DNA of 64,000 nucleotides, taken from NCBI GenBank assembly GCA_036871055.1, contig CP141893.1, positions 2,790,001 through 2,854,000 on the forward strand, in the 5' to 3' direction. Numbering within the stretch: position 1 is the stretch's first letter; each line of letters begins with the position of its first letter. The notes below the pieces were generated by a model. The model saw nothing but the letters and a program-made list of their open reading frames with translations. It made no database searches and was not told where the DNA came from. A program made the position numbers and the translations under genes. The DNA comes from Bisbaumannia sp015645095. Lineage in GTDB: Bacteria > Pseudomonadota > Gammaproteobacteria > Pseudomonadales > Halomonadaceae. Positions 1 through 7,900 of this stretch are shown piece after piece.

Positions 1-748
1 TGAAGGTCTGTACGATATGGAACCAGTCGACTGTGACCTCGGCCTTGGGAAGATGCTCGGCAACGCCGCTGAGGAACGCCTGGGACATGTCACAGACCAC
101 CTCAACCACGTCGTTCGGGTCGCCGCCATGCTCCGCCAGGAAGGCGCTGAAGGCCTTGATGGCATCCTTGCCATGGCCAGGAACGGCAAAGATCACCGGC
201 TCCTGCTGGCGCTGCATATCGAGAAACACCGTGACATAGCGCTGACCACGCCGAGCGGCGGTCTCGTCCACGCCGACAGCGGCCACGCTGGACAGATCCA
301 GCTCACCCAGCATGCGGCCTACGTAGTGGTGCACGATACGCCACAGACGCTTGTCGGTGATCTCCAACTGTCGGGAGACGGCCAGCACCGGCATCTCCTT
401 GACCAACGACATAGCAGCCTGCTCGAACAACAACGTGAAGTCGCTGCCAGGTCGGGCCCAAGGCACCTCGATGCGCTTGATACCATGCGCGGGGCACTTG
501 GTGCGCGGGACGCGCGCATGCAGGTAGCAGTGGTGCTGAAAGAAGTTCAGGTGCCGCCAGGTCTTATCGGCGAAGTCATGAGCCGGGCAGGCCTTGCCGC
601 ACTCCGGACAGGGATAGAGGCTGCCTCGCTCGGCCTCGACATAGAGATCGAGGCGGTGGGGCGACACCGAGGTATCCAGGTGCTGGTTCTTGAGAACCCA
701 GGGCGCTTCCAGGCCCAGGCCAAGGGTCAGAATCTGGTTACCATCCAT
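1..748 (-). CDS. ISL3-family transposase, N-terminal part (cut by left window edge)
   Basis: This is the first 249 codons of a transposase that runs off the left edge, so its C-terminal half cannot be seen. The N-terminus has a CPECGKAC zinc-ribbon typical of ISL3 transposases, with further cysteines in HHCYLHARVPRTKC. The DDE-type catalytic domain follows: VGVDETAARRGQRY carries the first catalytic aspartate and VVCDMSQAF the second. The start is the ATG at 748-746, preceded by a strong AGGAGG ribosome site about six bases upstream. The gene excises or inserts its own IS. A plausible IS end lies upstream at about 791-827. The assignment rests on motifs only; the third catalytic residue is off-window. 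Confidence 0.9.
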   Translation of the reverse strand, partial: MDGNQILTLGLGLEAPWVLKNQHLDTSVSPHRLDLYVEAERGSLYPCPECGKACPAHDFADKTWRHLNFFQHHCYLHARVPRTKCPAHGIKRIEVPWARPGSDFTLLFEQAAMSLVKEMPVLAVSRQLEITDKRLWRIVHHYVGRMLGELDLSSVAAVGVDETAARRGQRYVTVFLDMQRQQEPVIFAVPGHGKDAIKAFSAFLAEHGGDPNDVVEVVCDMSQAFLSGVAEHLPKAEVTVDWFHIVQTF

Positions 749-790
749 GCTCTACCTCCTGTCCATGTGGAGGTCATATCCTGGGCCAGT

Positions 791-827
791 TCAGGGGGCA
801 AATTCCACACCCAACGACGAAGAGCCC
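791..827 (-). repeat. Probable terminal inverted repeat of the ISL3 element
   Basis: Read on the minus strand the stretch begins GGGCTCTTCGTCGTTGGGTG and lies about 45-80 bases upstream of the transposase start. A terminus beginning GGCTCTTC fits ISL3-family elements. The matching end is outside the window, so the boundary and any target duplication cannot be confirmed. Confidence 0.5.
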
Positions 828-982
828 ACGATATGCTCCTTGGCGCCCTATGGCCCCAGAAAAGGCCATAGCAACTCCATCCATGCAACAGCCCTTAAAC
901 TTGAGATAAGGCTAAGCTAAAATATAGAATCAGCGGACCGATTCGACCTCGAATAGATTTCATAAATTGCCAGAAGGCTGAT

Positions 983-1747
983 ATGTCAAGGACTGACCTG
1001 AAGGTACCATTTTCAGAGAAAGATGAAGCCAAACGCCTAGGCGCACGCTGGGATCCTGAGAACAAGGTATGGTATGTCCCCGAAGGAAAAGACCCCTCAG
1101 GTTTTATGAAATGGCTTCCCGATATTCCAGACTATAATATCAGGGCAGCATGCTACCAAATTGCTGAAAGCGAAAAGCTCTGTTGGAAATGCGGAGCATC
1201 GACAAAAGTTATAGGCTTTCTTCTACCTGAAGGGTTTGAATACGTCGAACCTCTTGACCCGGAAGACGCTGGCTTTGGCCCAAGTGATGAATATACAGAA
1301 GAAGAGCTCCAGGCTTGGCTTAAGAGTGAGAACTCTGTGGAGTGGTGCTACATAGACAGCCCTACCTACCCCTTCTTTATCACAGAGCTTCCTAACACAG
1401 TATCTGATGAGGCAAGGAAAATCTCTTCAAACTACAGGAGAAACTATAGCAAGCAAGCAGGTGAATCCTACTGGATGAATCACTGCCAATCCTGTGGAAT
1501 GAAGCAGGGTGATTTTGCCATGCACCAAGAGCCAAGCGGTGTATTTTTTCCTTTCAATGGCTCCGAAGCAGAACGAATCACACTACACCCCATACACTCC
1601 CAATTTCTCTGCAGTGGAGATTTTTCCATTCGCAGTGAAATGTTCATCGAATTCATGAAATCGAGCGATGCGACCACTCCAGAGGTTTCCCGCCAACAGG
1701 GAATACTTGGACGCCTTTCAAGAATATTTTCTGGAAGTAGCCGCTAA
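983..1747 (+). CDS. DUF5710-domain protein with two CxxC zinc-ribbon pairs
   Basis: This is a 254-residue soluble protein of unknown function. Residues about 5-45 match the DUF5710 pattern (LKVPFSEKDEAKRLGARW, then VWYVPEG and MKWL), a short domain often found in mobile-element and plasmid proteins. Residues 67-70 (CWKC) and 168-171 (CQSC) form two CxxC knuckles that probably bind one zinc. The C-terminus has no recognisable domain. An AGAAGG ribosome site precedes the ATG. Base composition is poorer in GC than the core genome, and the gene sits alone between the ISL3 and IS1380 elements, so it is probably cargo of the island. No biochemical role can be assigned from sequence. Confidence 0.75.
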   Translation: MSRTDLKVPFSEKDEAKRLGARWDPENKVWYVPEGKDPSGFMKWLPDIPDYNIRAACYQIAESEKLCWKCGASTKVIGFLLPEGFEYVEPLDPEDAGFGPSDEYTEEELQAWLKSENSVEWCYIDSPTYPFFITELPNTVSDEARKISSNYRRNYSKQAGESYWMNHCQSCGMKQGDFAMHQEPSGVFFPFNGSEAERITLHPIHSQFLCSGDFSIRSEMFIEFMKSSDATTPEVSRQQGILGRLSRIFSGSSR

Positions 1748-2203
1748 ACAGAAAAAGCCCTGGTCCCCAGGCCGGGGTTCCTTTTCCAGCATCACAAAAA
1801 GCTGTCCGCTTTTCATCAGTGCTCCTGCATCGGCTCCGGTGCTCTTTCCTTCGTCCAGTACGACCGATCGATAGCCCTACCACACCGAGTCCATCACCAG
1901 TGGCGCGTCATCGCTGGGATGGTGCACCGTGGTGATCCAGGTACCCAGTGCCACTGTATCGCGGCACTAGCTCCCCAGGCTCCAGCGATAAGCGCAGGGC
2001 CTGGGATGGCTTGGGATATGGGCTATAAAGAGCGAAACGGCCGCAAAAACCCCACCTAGAATACTTATCAGGTCAAAGCTGCAACATAGCCATCTACTTA
2101 AATTATAGACGGAAGCAATATTGCCCCACCATTCTTGAATTAAACTTACGCCCAAAAGACTTCACAGAAGAAAACGCACCTAATCCGAAAGATTTTATCT
2201 TTC
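1748..2203. other. Intergenic stretch between DUF5710 gene and IS1380 element
   Basis: About 455 bases with no convincing gene. A weak GC-rich stem (CCTGG/CCAGG at about 1760-1772) follows the DUF5710 stop and might end its transcript. An open frame on the minus strand at 1967-2155 encodes one hydrophobic segment but has only a TTG start and a stop just upstream. It may be a decayed membrane-protein fragment. Confidence 0.4.
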
Positions 2204-3930
2204 TTTAACCCGCCTTATTCACGAAGGTACCGAATCGCGCGTTATGACCCCATGGCTTGTCGGCTGCGCTTGCCACCAGCAGCGGTTGTCGCCTGAAGGG
2301 CACTCCACTTATTTCTTCCGAGCAGCCTTGATGCGCTCTTTTATATCGTTCAGGCATAGATGATGGCCATCCAGGCAGCCGTGCTCGCCGGCCATCATTA
2401 TGATTGCCTTGTTCTCGGTCACTCATCATCGCGTAGAGCATCAGTGCAGCGCGGTCAGCTTCGGCAGCCCCTTCAGCAGCGTCGGCCACCATTTATCAGC
2501 AGCAGCGCCGAGGTGAATGGTGATGCGCCGGGCGTGCAGTGACAAGGTGGCAGCGACCTTGAGCACCTGTTCGCGCATCCGGCTCAGGCTCCAGCCCTGC
2601 CGGGTCTGTCGCTCCAGCAGGCAGCGCAGGCCATGCAGGACTTGGTAGGCATAGAGGCTCAGCAGCAGGCTCACCTCGTTGCGGGCCATCACGTCCTGAA
2701 CCGTGGAGGCGCCGCGATCCGTCGACGAGAGGTGCACGTCGAGCGCCGATTTCACTTCGCCCATGTGCGCTTCGGCGCTGCCGCGCTTGCGGTATAGCGC
2801 CAGGACCTTCTCCGGCGGCCAGTCGAACTTGCCGAGGTTGGTGACCAGGAAGAAGGCATGCAGCAACAGATCATCGGGACGTTCCTGCACCACCAGCACC
2901 ACGCGTCGAGGCGCCGTCCAGGAACCGGCTTGGTACTCAAGGTCATGGCACCATTCTCGAAGCTGCTCAGGAGGTCGGCCGCGGGGCCGCTTCAAGTATG
3001 GCGCCGCCAGTTTGTGAAGGCCCTTGTGGCTGCGTAACCGGCCCAAGTACTCGATGTCGCGCTCTTCCAGCGCCTCCAGCGTGTCATTGTCGGTGAAGCC
3101 GGCATCGATACGCACTCGAACCTGGGCCCCGGCGCTTTCGTGGAGTCGCCGCACCAAGTGGGGAATCCAGGTATCGGCATTCTCGGCCGGGCCGGCGTTA
3201 CCCTCGCGAAGTAGACCGCCCACCATGTCACCGGTTTCGGCCAGCGAGGCCACCAAGGGCGAGTAGATTCGGGCCCCGTAAAGTCCATGAAATGCCGAGC
3301 CGCCTTGGTGGCCATGGACCTCGATCGGCAGGCCGTCGATGTCCAGCGTCAGCTGCTTGGGGCGCTCGCCATTCTTCAGCGAGGTCAGGCGCCAGATCAC
3401 TAATCGCAGCAGGCCTTCGTGCACGGCGTCGATGTTGTCGTTACGGCCGAGGCAGGTCAGCAGCCGCGACAACGTGGCTTGAGACGGCCGGTCCTGGGCC
3501 AGGGGCGTCATGCCGCGCGCATCGCTGCAGGCCAGCTGCCAGAGCGGGTCACGACGCAACATGTCGGTATCGCTGAGATCGATCCAGCCCATCGCGCGCT
3601 GCAGCACCAGGGTGCGCAACTGGCTGGCCAGCGAATGACGGATGCGCAGCGGATGGCGCCGATCGACCAGATTGTCTTCGAGTGCCTCGATCACGCCGCT
3701 GTTGTCGAGGGCGTCACGCAGCAGCAGCGCCCCGCAGTCGCTGGTGGTGCGCTGGCCGCTCAGCTCGACACGAACAGAGCCGTTGCACGAGGGCGTCCAG
3801 GTGGATAGGCTTTCACCCATAGCGGATGGTCCTCTGGAATCAGGTTCTTGCCGGAACGTTCTGATTTCTCAAGAGAATACCATCCGCTATCTTCGTTTTC
3901 AGGCTGGCCTCATGAATAAGCAGGGTTTAA
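2204..3930 (-). mobile_element. Complete IS1380-family insertion sequence with target duplication
   Basis: The element spans 2209-3925 (1717 bases) and carries one transposase gene. Its ends are imperfect inverted repeats: CCCGCCTTATTCACGAAGG at 2209 and, on the opposite strand, CCCTGCTTATTCATGAGGC ending at 3925. The TTATTCA core is identical. The sequence TTTAA directly flanks both sides (2204-2208 and 3926-3930), consistent with the 4-5 base target duplication of IS1380 elements. An intact transposase, recognisable repeats and a perfect flanking duplication suggest a fairly recent insertion. About 230 bases between the left repeat and the transposase stop are non-coding. Confidence 0.88.
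2441..3820 (-). CDS. IS1380-family transposase
   Basis: This 459-residue DDE transposase mobilises the surrounding element and has the usual length for the family. The first catalytic aspartate is in LTLDIDGLPIEVHGHQGG (about residue 160). The second is in VRIDAGFTDNDTL (about residue 240). The glutamate is in LYRKRGSAEAHMGEVKSAL (about residue 345), the family's Y-(2)-R-(3)-E-like signature. The frame is uninterrupted, so the protein is probably functional. The ATG at 3820 lies just inside the right inverted repeat, as expected for transcription from a promoter in that end. Confidence 0.93.
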   Translation of the reverse strand: MGESLSTWTPSCNGSVRVELSGQRTTSDCGALLLRDALDNSGVIEALEDNLVDRRHPLRIRHSLASQLRTLVLQRAMGWIDLSDTDMLRRDPLWQLACSDARGMTPLAQDRPSQATLSRLLTCLGRNDNIDAVHEGLLRLVIWRLTSLKNGERPKQLTLDIDGLPIEVHGHQGGSAFHGLYGARIYSPLVASLAETGDMVGGLLREGNAGPAENADTWIPHLVRRLHESAGAQVRVRIDAGFTDNDTLEALEERDIEYLGRLRSHKGLHKLAAPYLKRPRGRPPEQLREWCHDLEYQAGSWTAPRRVVLVVQERPDDLLLHAFFLVTNLGKFDWPPEKVLALYRKRGSAEAHMGEVKSALDVHLSSTDRGASTVQDVMARNEVSLLLSLYAYQVLHGLRCLLERQTRQGWSLSRMREQVLKVAATLSLHARRITIHLGAAADKWWPTLLKGLPKLTALH

Positions 3931-4024
3931 TACTCTAGAATCATAACGCCCCCCTTAAGCCTAAGCGGATAGGCAACGAGGGAGAAAGCACCATACCAGA
4001 GATCACAATAATGCCGCCACCATC

Positions 4025-5257
4025 TCATGAGAACCAATTGGTATAAATCATCATGAATACCAACAACGCAGAGAAGACAGGAGCCCAACTCAACACCCTA
4101 AAAACCCAAAGGGTTCTTCTAACTCGTTTCTCGTGATTATCGAGATCAACTTCCAAGTCTTCCAGGTGATTCCTTAGATCTTCAGGATAAACCTCTCTTC
4201 TTCCTTCAAAAGACCCCAAGACCAAAGCTTTAGACTTTACAACCCTATTAAACTGTCTTTGCTGGTTTGAAACCAACTGGGATATTATCAAGGAAGCAAG
4301 AAAAATGCCAACAACAATAAAATAACTCTCCCAAAAACCCTCTGATTTTATCAAGGCAACAATGGCAGCAAAAGAAAGGGGAATACTCAAGACTCGCGTT
4401 GTAATATCTGATAAAATTTTGGAGAATTGCTCAGAAATTGAAACTTCAGCTTCAGCAACCTCTCGCTTTGCTTTATGGAAAGCAAAGCCGCTCATATAGG
4501 TGCCAATATTCTTATTATATAAGTCTACAAACTCATCCCACTTATCAACGAGATGATCAAAAGCGCCTACTCTAGCCTTGTCGCCTTTAACGAAATCTAT
4601 CAGCGTACTCGAAAAAACATTGAGTTTCTCATGGTAATGCATATCCGTTGTTTGATCATTATCGCACAGAGAGCTCAACAGACTGAGATCCATCTCACCT
4701 GCTTTCGAAACGACCCTGGGATCAGCTTTTGCCTTTATAGCAACAGTGCTCTGACCACCGCCTTCTTCTGGATGGATAAAGACGAGGTTTAAACCGCTAG
4801 CGGTTGCCTTTGCATCGTGATAATGAGCAAGACAAGAGAGCTTCTTGACAAAATCGCAAAAAACTCCAAGCGACTCCACGCATGGATCTAATCCTTGGTC
4901 TCTTGAATAACATCTCTCTTCAACAAGATAAAACTCACCGGGAGCATGACCACTGCTAATCGACGCATTGCTATTAATTAGATCGTCGAAATTCCTATAA
5001 AATCTTTCAGCTCCACCAGTACTCAATAGAAACTCAAAGGATAGCTTCCTTCCAAACACAGGAAGCGGGTCCTCATCAGTGCAGTCCTCTTCATCGACTT
5101 CAATGTCTAAAAACCGCCCAAGAGTGGTATCTTGACGAACCTGATTCACAAGATCACGAACCTCGTCGCCGAACTCTGTCTCAGCTTCGATCCGTCCATT
5201 CATGATGGCTGGAGCTTTTACCAGCCTGTATAACTGGACTAAAGGAGACAAGCTCAC
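4025..5257 (-). CDS. Unrecognised protein: large soluble N-terminal region plus three membrane helices
   Basis: This 410-residue protein matches no family I recognise. Residues 1 to about 285 are soluble and acidic, with 'FGRKLSFEFLL' and 'VFIHPEEGGGQSTVAIKAK' segments that look like a folded alpha/beta domain. Two adjacent hydrophobic segments follow (about 288-304 and 309-328), then a charged stretch likely to be helical (about 330-385), then a third segment near the C-terminus (387-406). Translation starts at a GTG four bases after the stop of the upstream NA37 gene. Its ribosome site (GAGGG) overlaps the end of that gene, so the two are probably translationally coupled. GC content is much lower than in the core genes. 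Inference only: a membrane partner or effector of the NA37 protein. Confidence 0.75.
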   Translation of the reverse strand: MSLSPLVQLYRLVKAPAIMNGRIEAETEFGDEVRDLVNQVRQDTTLGRFLDIEVDEEDCTDEDPLPVFGRKLSFEFLLSTGGAERFYRNFDDLINSNASISSGHAPGEFYLVEERCYSRDQGLDPCVESLGVFCDFVKKLSCLAHYHDAKATASGLNLVFIHPEEGGGQSTVAIKAKADPRVVSKAGEMDLSLLSSLCDNDQTTDMHYHEKLNVFSSTLIDFVKGDKARVGAFDHLVDKWDEFVDLYNKNIGTYMSGFAFHKAKREVAEAEVSISEQFSKILSDITTRVLSIPLSFAAIVALIKSEGFWESYFIVVGIFLASLIISQLVSNQQRQFNRVVKSKALVLGSFEGRREVYPEDLRNHLEDLEVDLDNHEKRVRRTLWVFRVLSWAPVFSALLVFMMIYTNWFS

Positions 5258-5261
5258 TTAG

Positions 5262-6392
5262 TTAACCCTCATCATCGCCATCTCGTCCTTGACCATCGCC
5301 ATGATCACTAATCTCTTGGTCAAGCTGCTGAATCACTTCCGGCGGAAGCTGAGTGATTGTCAAACTCCCTTGGTCTTTATTATAAAATATTTCTGAGGCT
5401 GGGTCAGTGCCCAAAGCAACTTTTTCAAAAACAAATTTCCAATTCGGGGACTTGGCAGTAACATGCGTATGGCGATTTAGAGAAGCTTTACTTACTGGAA
5501 ACTCAACGGGAATGGCCAATTCATCGCTATTTAAAACTGCCACGAACTCACCAACGATCTCTTGAGCCTCGTCTCCTAAATCATGCGGAACATGATTACT
5601 GGCGATATTCGCAACCTCAGAAAGCTTAACCGGATCCTTATTCTCTAGCCTCTCATGCAAATACGCATATAGATCTGACATAAATGCGTCTTTATTATGC
5701 TTGATGCTATCATTTTCCTTAAAGAACTTCCTCGATCCACGAATTAGATTCGTGGTTGCTCGATTTGAGGTATTACCCTCCGAACAACCTAGAGCTGTAA
5801 TGAAATATCCAGATGCAGATCGAGAAGAAGCGGGACTTATAAAGCTTAGGTAATTAAGCTCCCTTTTTTCTTCTACAGTAGCGTTCTCATACTCACCATA
5901 CCGCACAAAGTTGATTCTTGCAGCCTGATGGAGCTTACTAAGATCAAGTTGCTCAAGCTCTTCAGGGCTCAAGTCTTCTGAAAGCCGCATGCCCGGGGTC
6001 TTTTTGATCATGACCACAAGGAAGTATCGCACACCGTCTGCGACCAAATCAGAAAACAGGATATACCCACCTGATGCAGCGCTGACAGACCCTTTATCGT
6101 AAAGCCTATGCATACCTATATGACTGATTTTGATAAAATCAAGATCAGTTGGTCCATCTTTTCTAGCATAACCTTGAAACTCATCAGGAAACTGTCCCCG
6201 ACCATCTCCATCAACAAAGGTGCCATAATGAGCACCATTGTAGCGATCTCCATAGATCTTGGTTACTCCCTCTACAAGCTTGATGACCAGAGGGTGGGTG
6301 TTATCCAAGACCAAGGGCCGGTAGTTAGAGTTTTCTATTGGTTTATGCCGTTCTTTTACCAGCTCATGTACAATTACTTTATTTATTTTCAT
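5262..6392 (-). CDS. NdpA/YejK-type (NA37, PF04245) nucleoid-associated protein
   Basis: This is a 376-residue homologue of the 37-kDa nucleoid-associated protein family (E. coli YejK is 335 residues). Family features include an N-terminal IxxHELVK segment, GGYILFSDLVADGVRYFLVV around residue 110, and LSEDLSPEELEQLDLSKL followed by ARINFVRY, which parallels the YejK MRVNENLDI...HADIVARIDL stretch. FITALGCSEG (about residue 205) corresponds to the FMDFLGASEG motif of YejK. The C-terminus ends in an acidic tail rich in Asp and Gly. Family members bind the nucleoid. This copy lies in AT-richer accessory DNA as the first gene of a two-gene unit, not in the yejKLM housekeeping context, so a specialised role is likely. 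A good AAGGAG site precedes the ATG. Confidence 0.88.
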   Translation of the reverse strand: MKINKVIVHELVKERHKPIENSNYRPLVLDNTHPLVIKLVEGVTKIYGDRYNGAHYGTFVDGDGRGQFPDEFQGYARKDGPTDLDFIKISHIGMHRLYDKGSVSAASGGYILFSDLVADGVRYFLVVMIKKTPGMRLSEDLSPEELEQLDLSKLHQAARINFVRYGEYENATVEEKRELNYLSFISPASSRSASGYFITALGCSEGNTSNRATTNLIRGSRKFFKENDSIKHNKDAFMSDLYAYLHERLENKDPVKLSEVANIASNHVPHDLGDEAQEIVGEFVAVLNSDELAIPVEFPVSKASLNRHTHVTAKSPNWKFVFEKVALGTDPASEIFYNKDQGSLTITQLPPEVIQQLDQEISDHGDGQGRDGDDEG

Positions 6393-6440
6393 CCCTTCGG
6401 CTCCTTGCGTACCAATCTTTCCGGGCGACTTCTTATCGAA

Positions 6441-6460
6441 CGCGGCGGCTTCCCGCCGCG
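6441..6460. terminator. Perfect GC-rich hairpin between S24 remnant and NA37 gene
   Basis: An eight-base stem (CGCGGCGG/CCGCCGCG) with a four-base loop lies in the roughly 100-base gap upstream of the NA37 start. It has no clear U-run on either strand. It could end transcription from the S24 gene or act as a leader structure for the NA37 pair. Confidence 0.4.
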
Positions 6461-6493
6461 CTTAAAGCTTCCCGTCTTTGCAGGAATGCAGTT

Positions 6494-6910
6494 TTACCGC
6501 CACGAGATCCGCCCAATCCGAATCTCGCACCGCCCCAGGATCTGAACGTCTTTCATGTCCTCGGGCTTGATCAGCTCCGGCTGGTAATGATCGTTGTCGC
6601 TGATCAGCAGCCAGGCCCCGCCAGCGGCGCGCTGCACGCGCTTGATGCGGCGTTCGCCATGAACCAGAGCAGCCCCCCTTCCAGCTTCGGCTCTCGGTGG
6701 CTGCGATCCACCAGCGCCCAGTCGCCATCGGCGAGGGTGCCGTCCATCGAGTCGCCTCTGACCTTTACCTGAGCCTTGAGCTGCTCGGCCGGGAACCAGC
6801 AGCGTCTCCTCGATGTTGGCCGCTGGCGTATAGGGCGTGCCGCTGAACCCCGTGGCGTCCAAGGTTTCGAGCCTTGGAAACAGCGGGCTTGGCGCCCTCC
6901 CTGCCGGCAT
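6494..6910 (-). pseudogene. S24-peptidase (phage-repressor-like) gene with two compensating frameshifts
   Basis: The reading frame is open for 138 codons, but about 39 of them (roughly residues 41-79) are in the wrong frame. Reading past one extra C in the GGG at 6791-6793 (plus strand) and restoring one base in the C6 tract at 6673-6678 gives a coherent S24 domain: VRGDSMDGTLADGDWALVDR with the catalytic serine, then HGERRIKRVQR with the catalytic lysine. The C-terminus (ISDNDHYQPELI...ILGR) is typical of CI/LexA-like repressors. As written, the serine region is lost. No DNA-binding domain is encoded upstream. An AAGGAG site precedes the ATG. It is either a decayed prophage or island repressor or shows two homopolymer sequencing errors. 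Confidence 0.75.
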
Positions 6911-7070
6911 ATCGGTGCTCCTTATCTTTCACTCTACTAAGGAAGCCTAACCGATGCGCCATCCCGAAACCATCGCTAACCAGGGCGATCCCACTGGCTG
7001 CACTCCTCCTGCCCAGCCCAAGACAAGGGCACCCAGTTGGAGTAGGCCTCCCGGGAATCAGCTGCCATTG

Positions 7071-7107
7071 AAAAAGGCCGGATCGGGTCGCCCCGATCCG
7101 GCCTTTT
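7071..7107. terminator. Strong bidirectional rho-independent terminator
   Basis: A perfect 12-base stem (GGCCGGATCGGG at 7076-7087 and its complement at 7092-7103) with a four-base loop is flanked by A5 on one side and T4 on the other, so it can act in both directions. It separates the accessory block from the tRNA-Ser gene. Confidence 0.9.
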
Positions 7108-7132
7108 CGATGATTTCGAAACGCCAGAAACG

Positions 7133-7165
7133 GAGAAGGCCGCTGACAGTGTCAGCGGCCTTCTC
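7133..7165 (-). terminator. Hairpin terminator downstream of tRNA-Ser
   Basis: A 15-base perfect stem (7133-7147 with 7151-7165) with a three-base loop begins 10 bases beyond the tRNA-Ser 3' end. It is probably the first of two tandem terminators of that tRNA. Confidence 0.8.
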
Positions 7166-7175
7166 TTTCAATTCG

Positions 7176-7263
7176 TGGCGGAGGGGGAGGGATTCGAACC
7201 CTCGAAGCCTTTCGACTTACACACTTTCCAGGCGTGCTCCTTCGACCACTCGGACACCCCTCC
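7176..7263 (-). tRNA. tRNA-Ser(GGA)
   Basis: This is an 88-base class II tRNA with the CCA end encoded. The 5' GGAGGGG pairs with CCCCTCC at the 3' side. The anticodon loop reads CTGGAAA (anticodon GGA), there is a long variable arm, and the T-loop is GTTCGAATC. Its 3' end faces the low-GC accessory block, the position where tRNA-targeting integrases insert islands. Confidence 0.96.
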
Positions 7264-7315
7264 GCATTGTGGTTCTCTGGCTTGGGCCGTGGCCTTTCGC
7301 TCAAGAACGGCGCGT

Positions 7316-7344
7316 ATGTTATCGATATAAGTCTTCGATTGCAA
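7316..7344 (-). promoter_or_regulatory. Promoter of tRNA-Ser
   Basis: On the minus strand TTGCAA (7344-7339) and TAACAT (7321-7316) are separated by 17 bases. The following ACGCGCC is a GC-rich discriminator and is identical to that of the tRNA-Glu/Gly promoter at 16888, as expected for stringently controlled stable-RNA promoters. Confidence 0.75.
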
Positions 7345-7401
7345 GCCGTTTTTTGGAAAACCCGCGGCGCCCGGTGAGCCCTGGATCCGCGTCGGCCGGC
7401 G

Positions 7402-7899
7402 TCAGGGCAGCACGGCGTAGTCGCCCCGGGCCTCCAGGCAGAGGGTATCGACGCACCAGAGCTGCTGGACCAGGGCGAGGCGGCCGCGGCCCTTGGCGGC
7501 GAGGCGCTCGGCCAACTGGGCCGGGCCGTCGTCCCGCTCGGGACGACACACCAGGCGGTAGTCGCCGCTGACCGGGGCCAGGAAGCGCTGGCCGGCCTCG
7601 GCCACTACCACGTCCTGGGCGCGCCCCTGGCGGCGCAGCCAGAGGGTGGTCCAGCACCAGCCCAGCAGGGTGGCCTGGGCGGTCAGGGCGCCGCCGAAGC
7701 CGGTGCCCTTGTCGTTCAGGCTGGGCGAAAGCGCCAGCTCCCAGACCAGGGCCTCCCCCTCCCAGCGCATGGCGCGAATGCCCAGGTGCCGGACCAGGGG
7801 AATCGCCTCCCCCAGCCAGGCGAGGAAGGCGTCCAGATCCTCGTCCAGTCCCGCCGGCGGCAGCGGCAGGCGCGGGTGGGGTTGGCCCGGCAGGCGCAT
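7402..7899 (-). CDS. YiiD C-terminal-type thioesterase-domain protein
   Basis: This 165-residue protein resembles the hot-dog thioesterase domain found at the C-terminus of E. coli YiiD/FabY. SPSLNDKGTGFGGALTAQA is the characteristic substrate-loop motif, followed by a tryptophan-rich helix. The ATG at 7899 is separated by one base from the stop of the nitroreductase gene upstream, so the two are co-transcribed and probably coupled. The likely activity is hydrolysis of an acyl thioester, but the substrate cannot be inferred. Longer upstream starts would overlap the nitroreductase and are less likely. Confidence 0.75.
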   Translation of the reverse strand: MRLPGQPHPRLPLPPAGLDEDLDAFLAWLGEAIPLVRHLGIRAMRWEGEALVWELALSPSLNDKGTGFGGALTAQATLLGWCWTTLWLRRQGRAQDVVVAEAGQRFLAPVSGDYRLVCRPERDDGPAQLAERLAAKGRGRLALVQQLWCVDTLCLEARGDYAVLP

Positions 7900-7900
7900 C

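Noticed and set aside
17..871. Long plus-strand open frame opposite the ISL3 transposase
   Set aside because: It is the antisense of a protein with clear transposase motifs; its own translation has no recognisable domain.
1967..2155. 62-codon minus-strand frame with one hydrophobic segment
   Set aside because: Only a TTG start, an in-frame stop just upstream, no ribosome site and no family match. At best a decayed membrane-protein fragment.
4553..4792. 79-codon plus-strand frame inside the membrane-protein gene
   Set aside because: Antisense to a better-supported gene with a coupled start; no ribosome site or domain.
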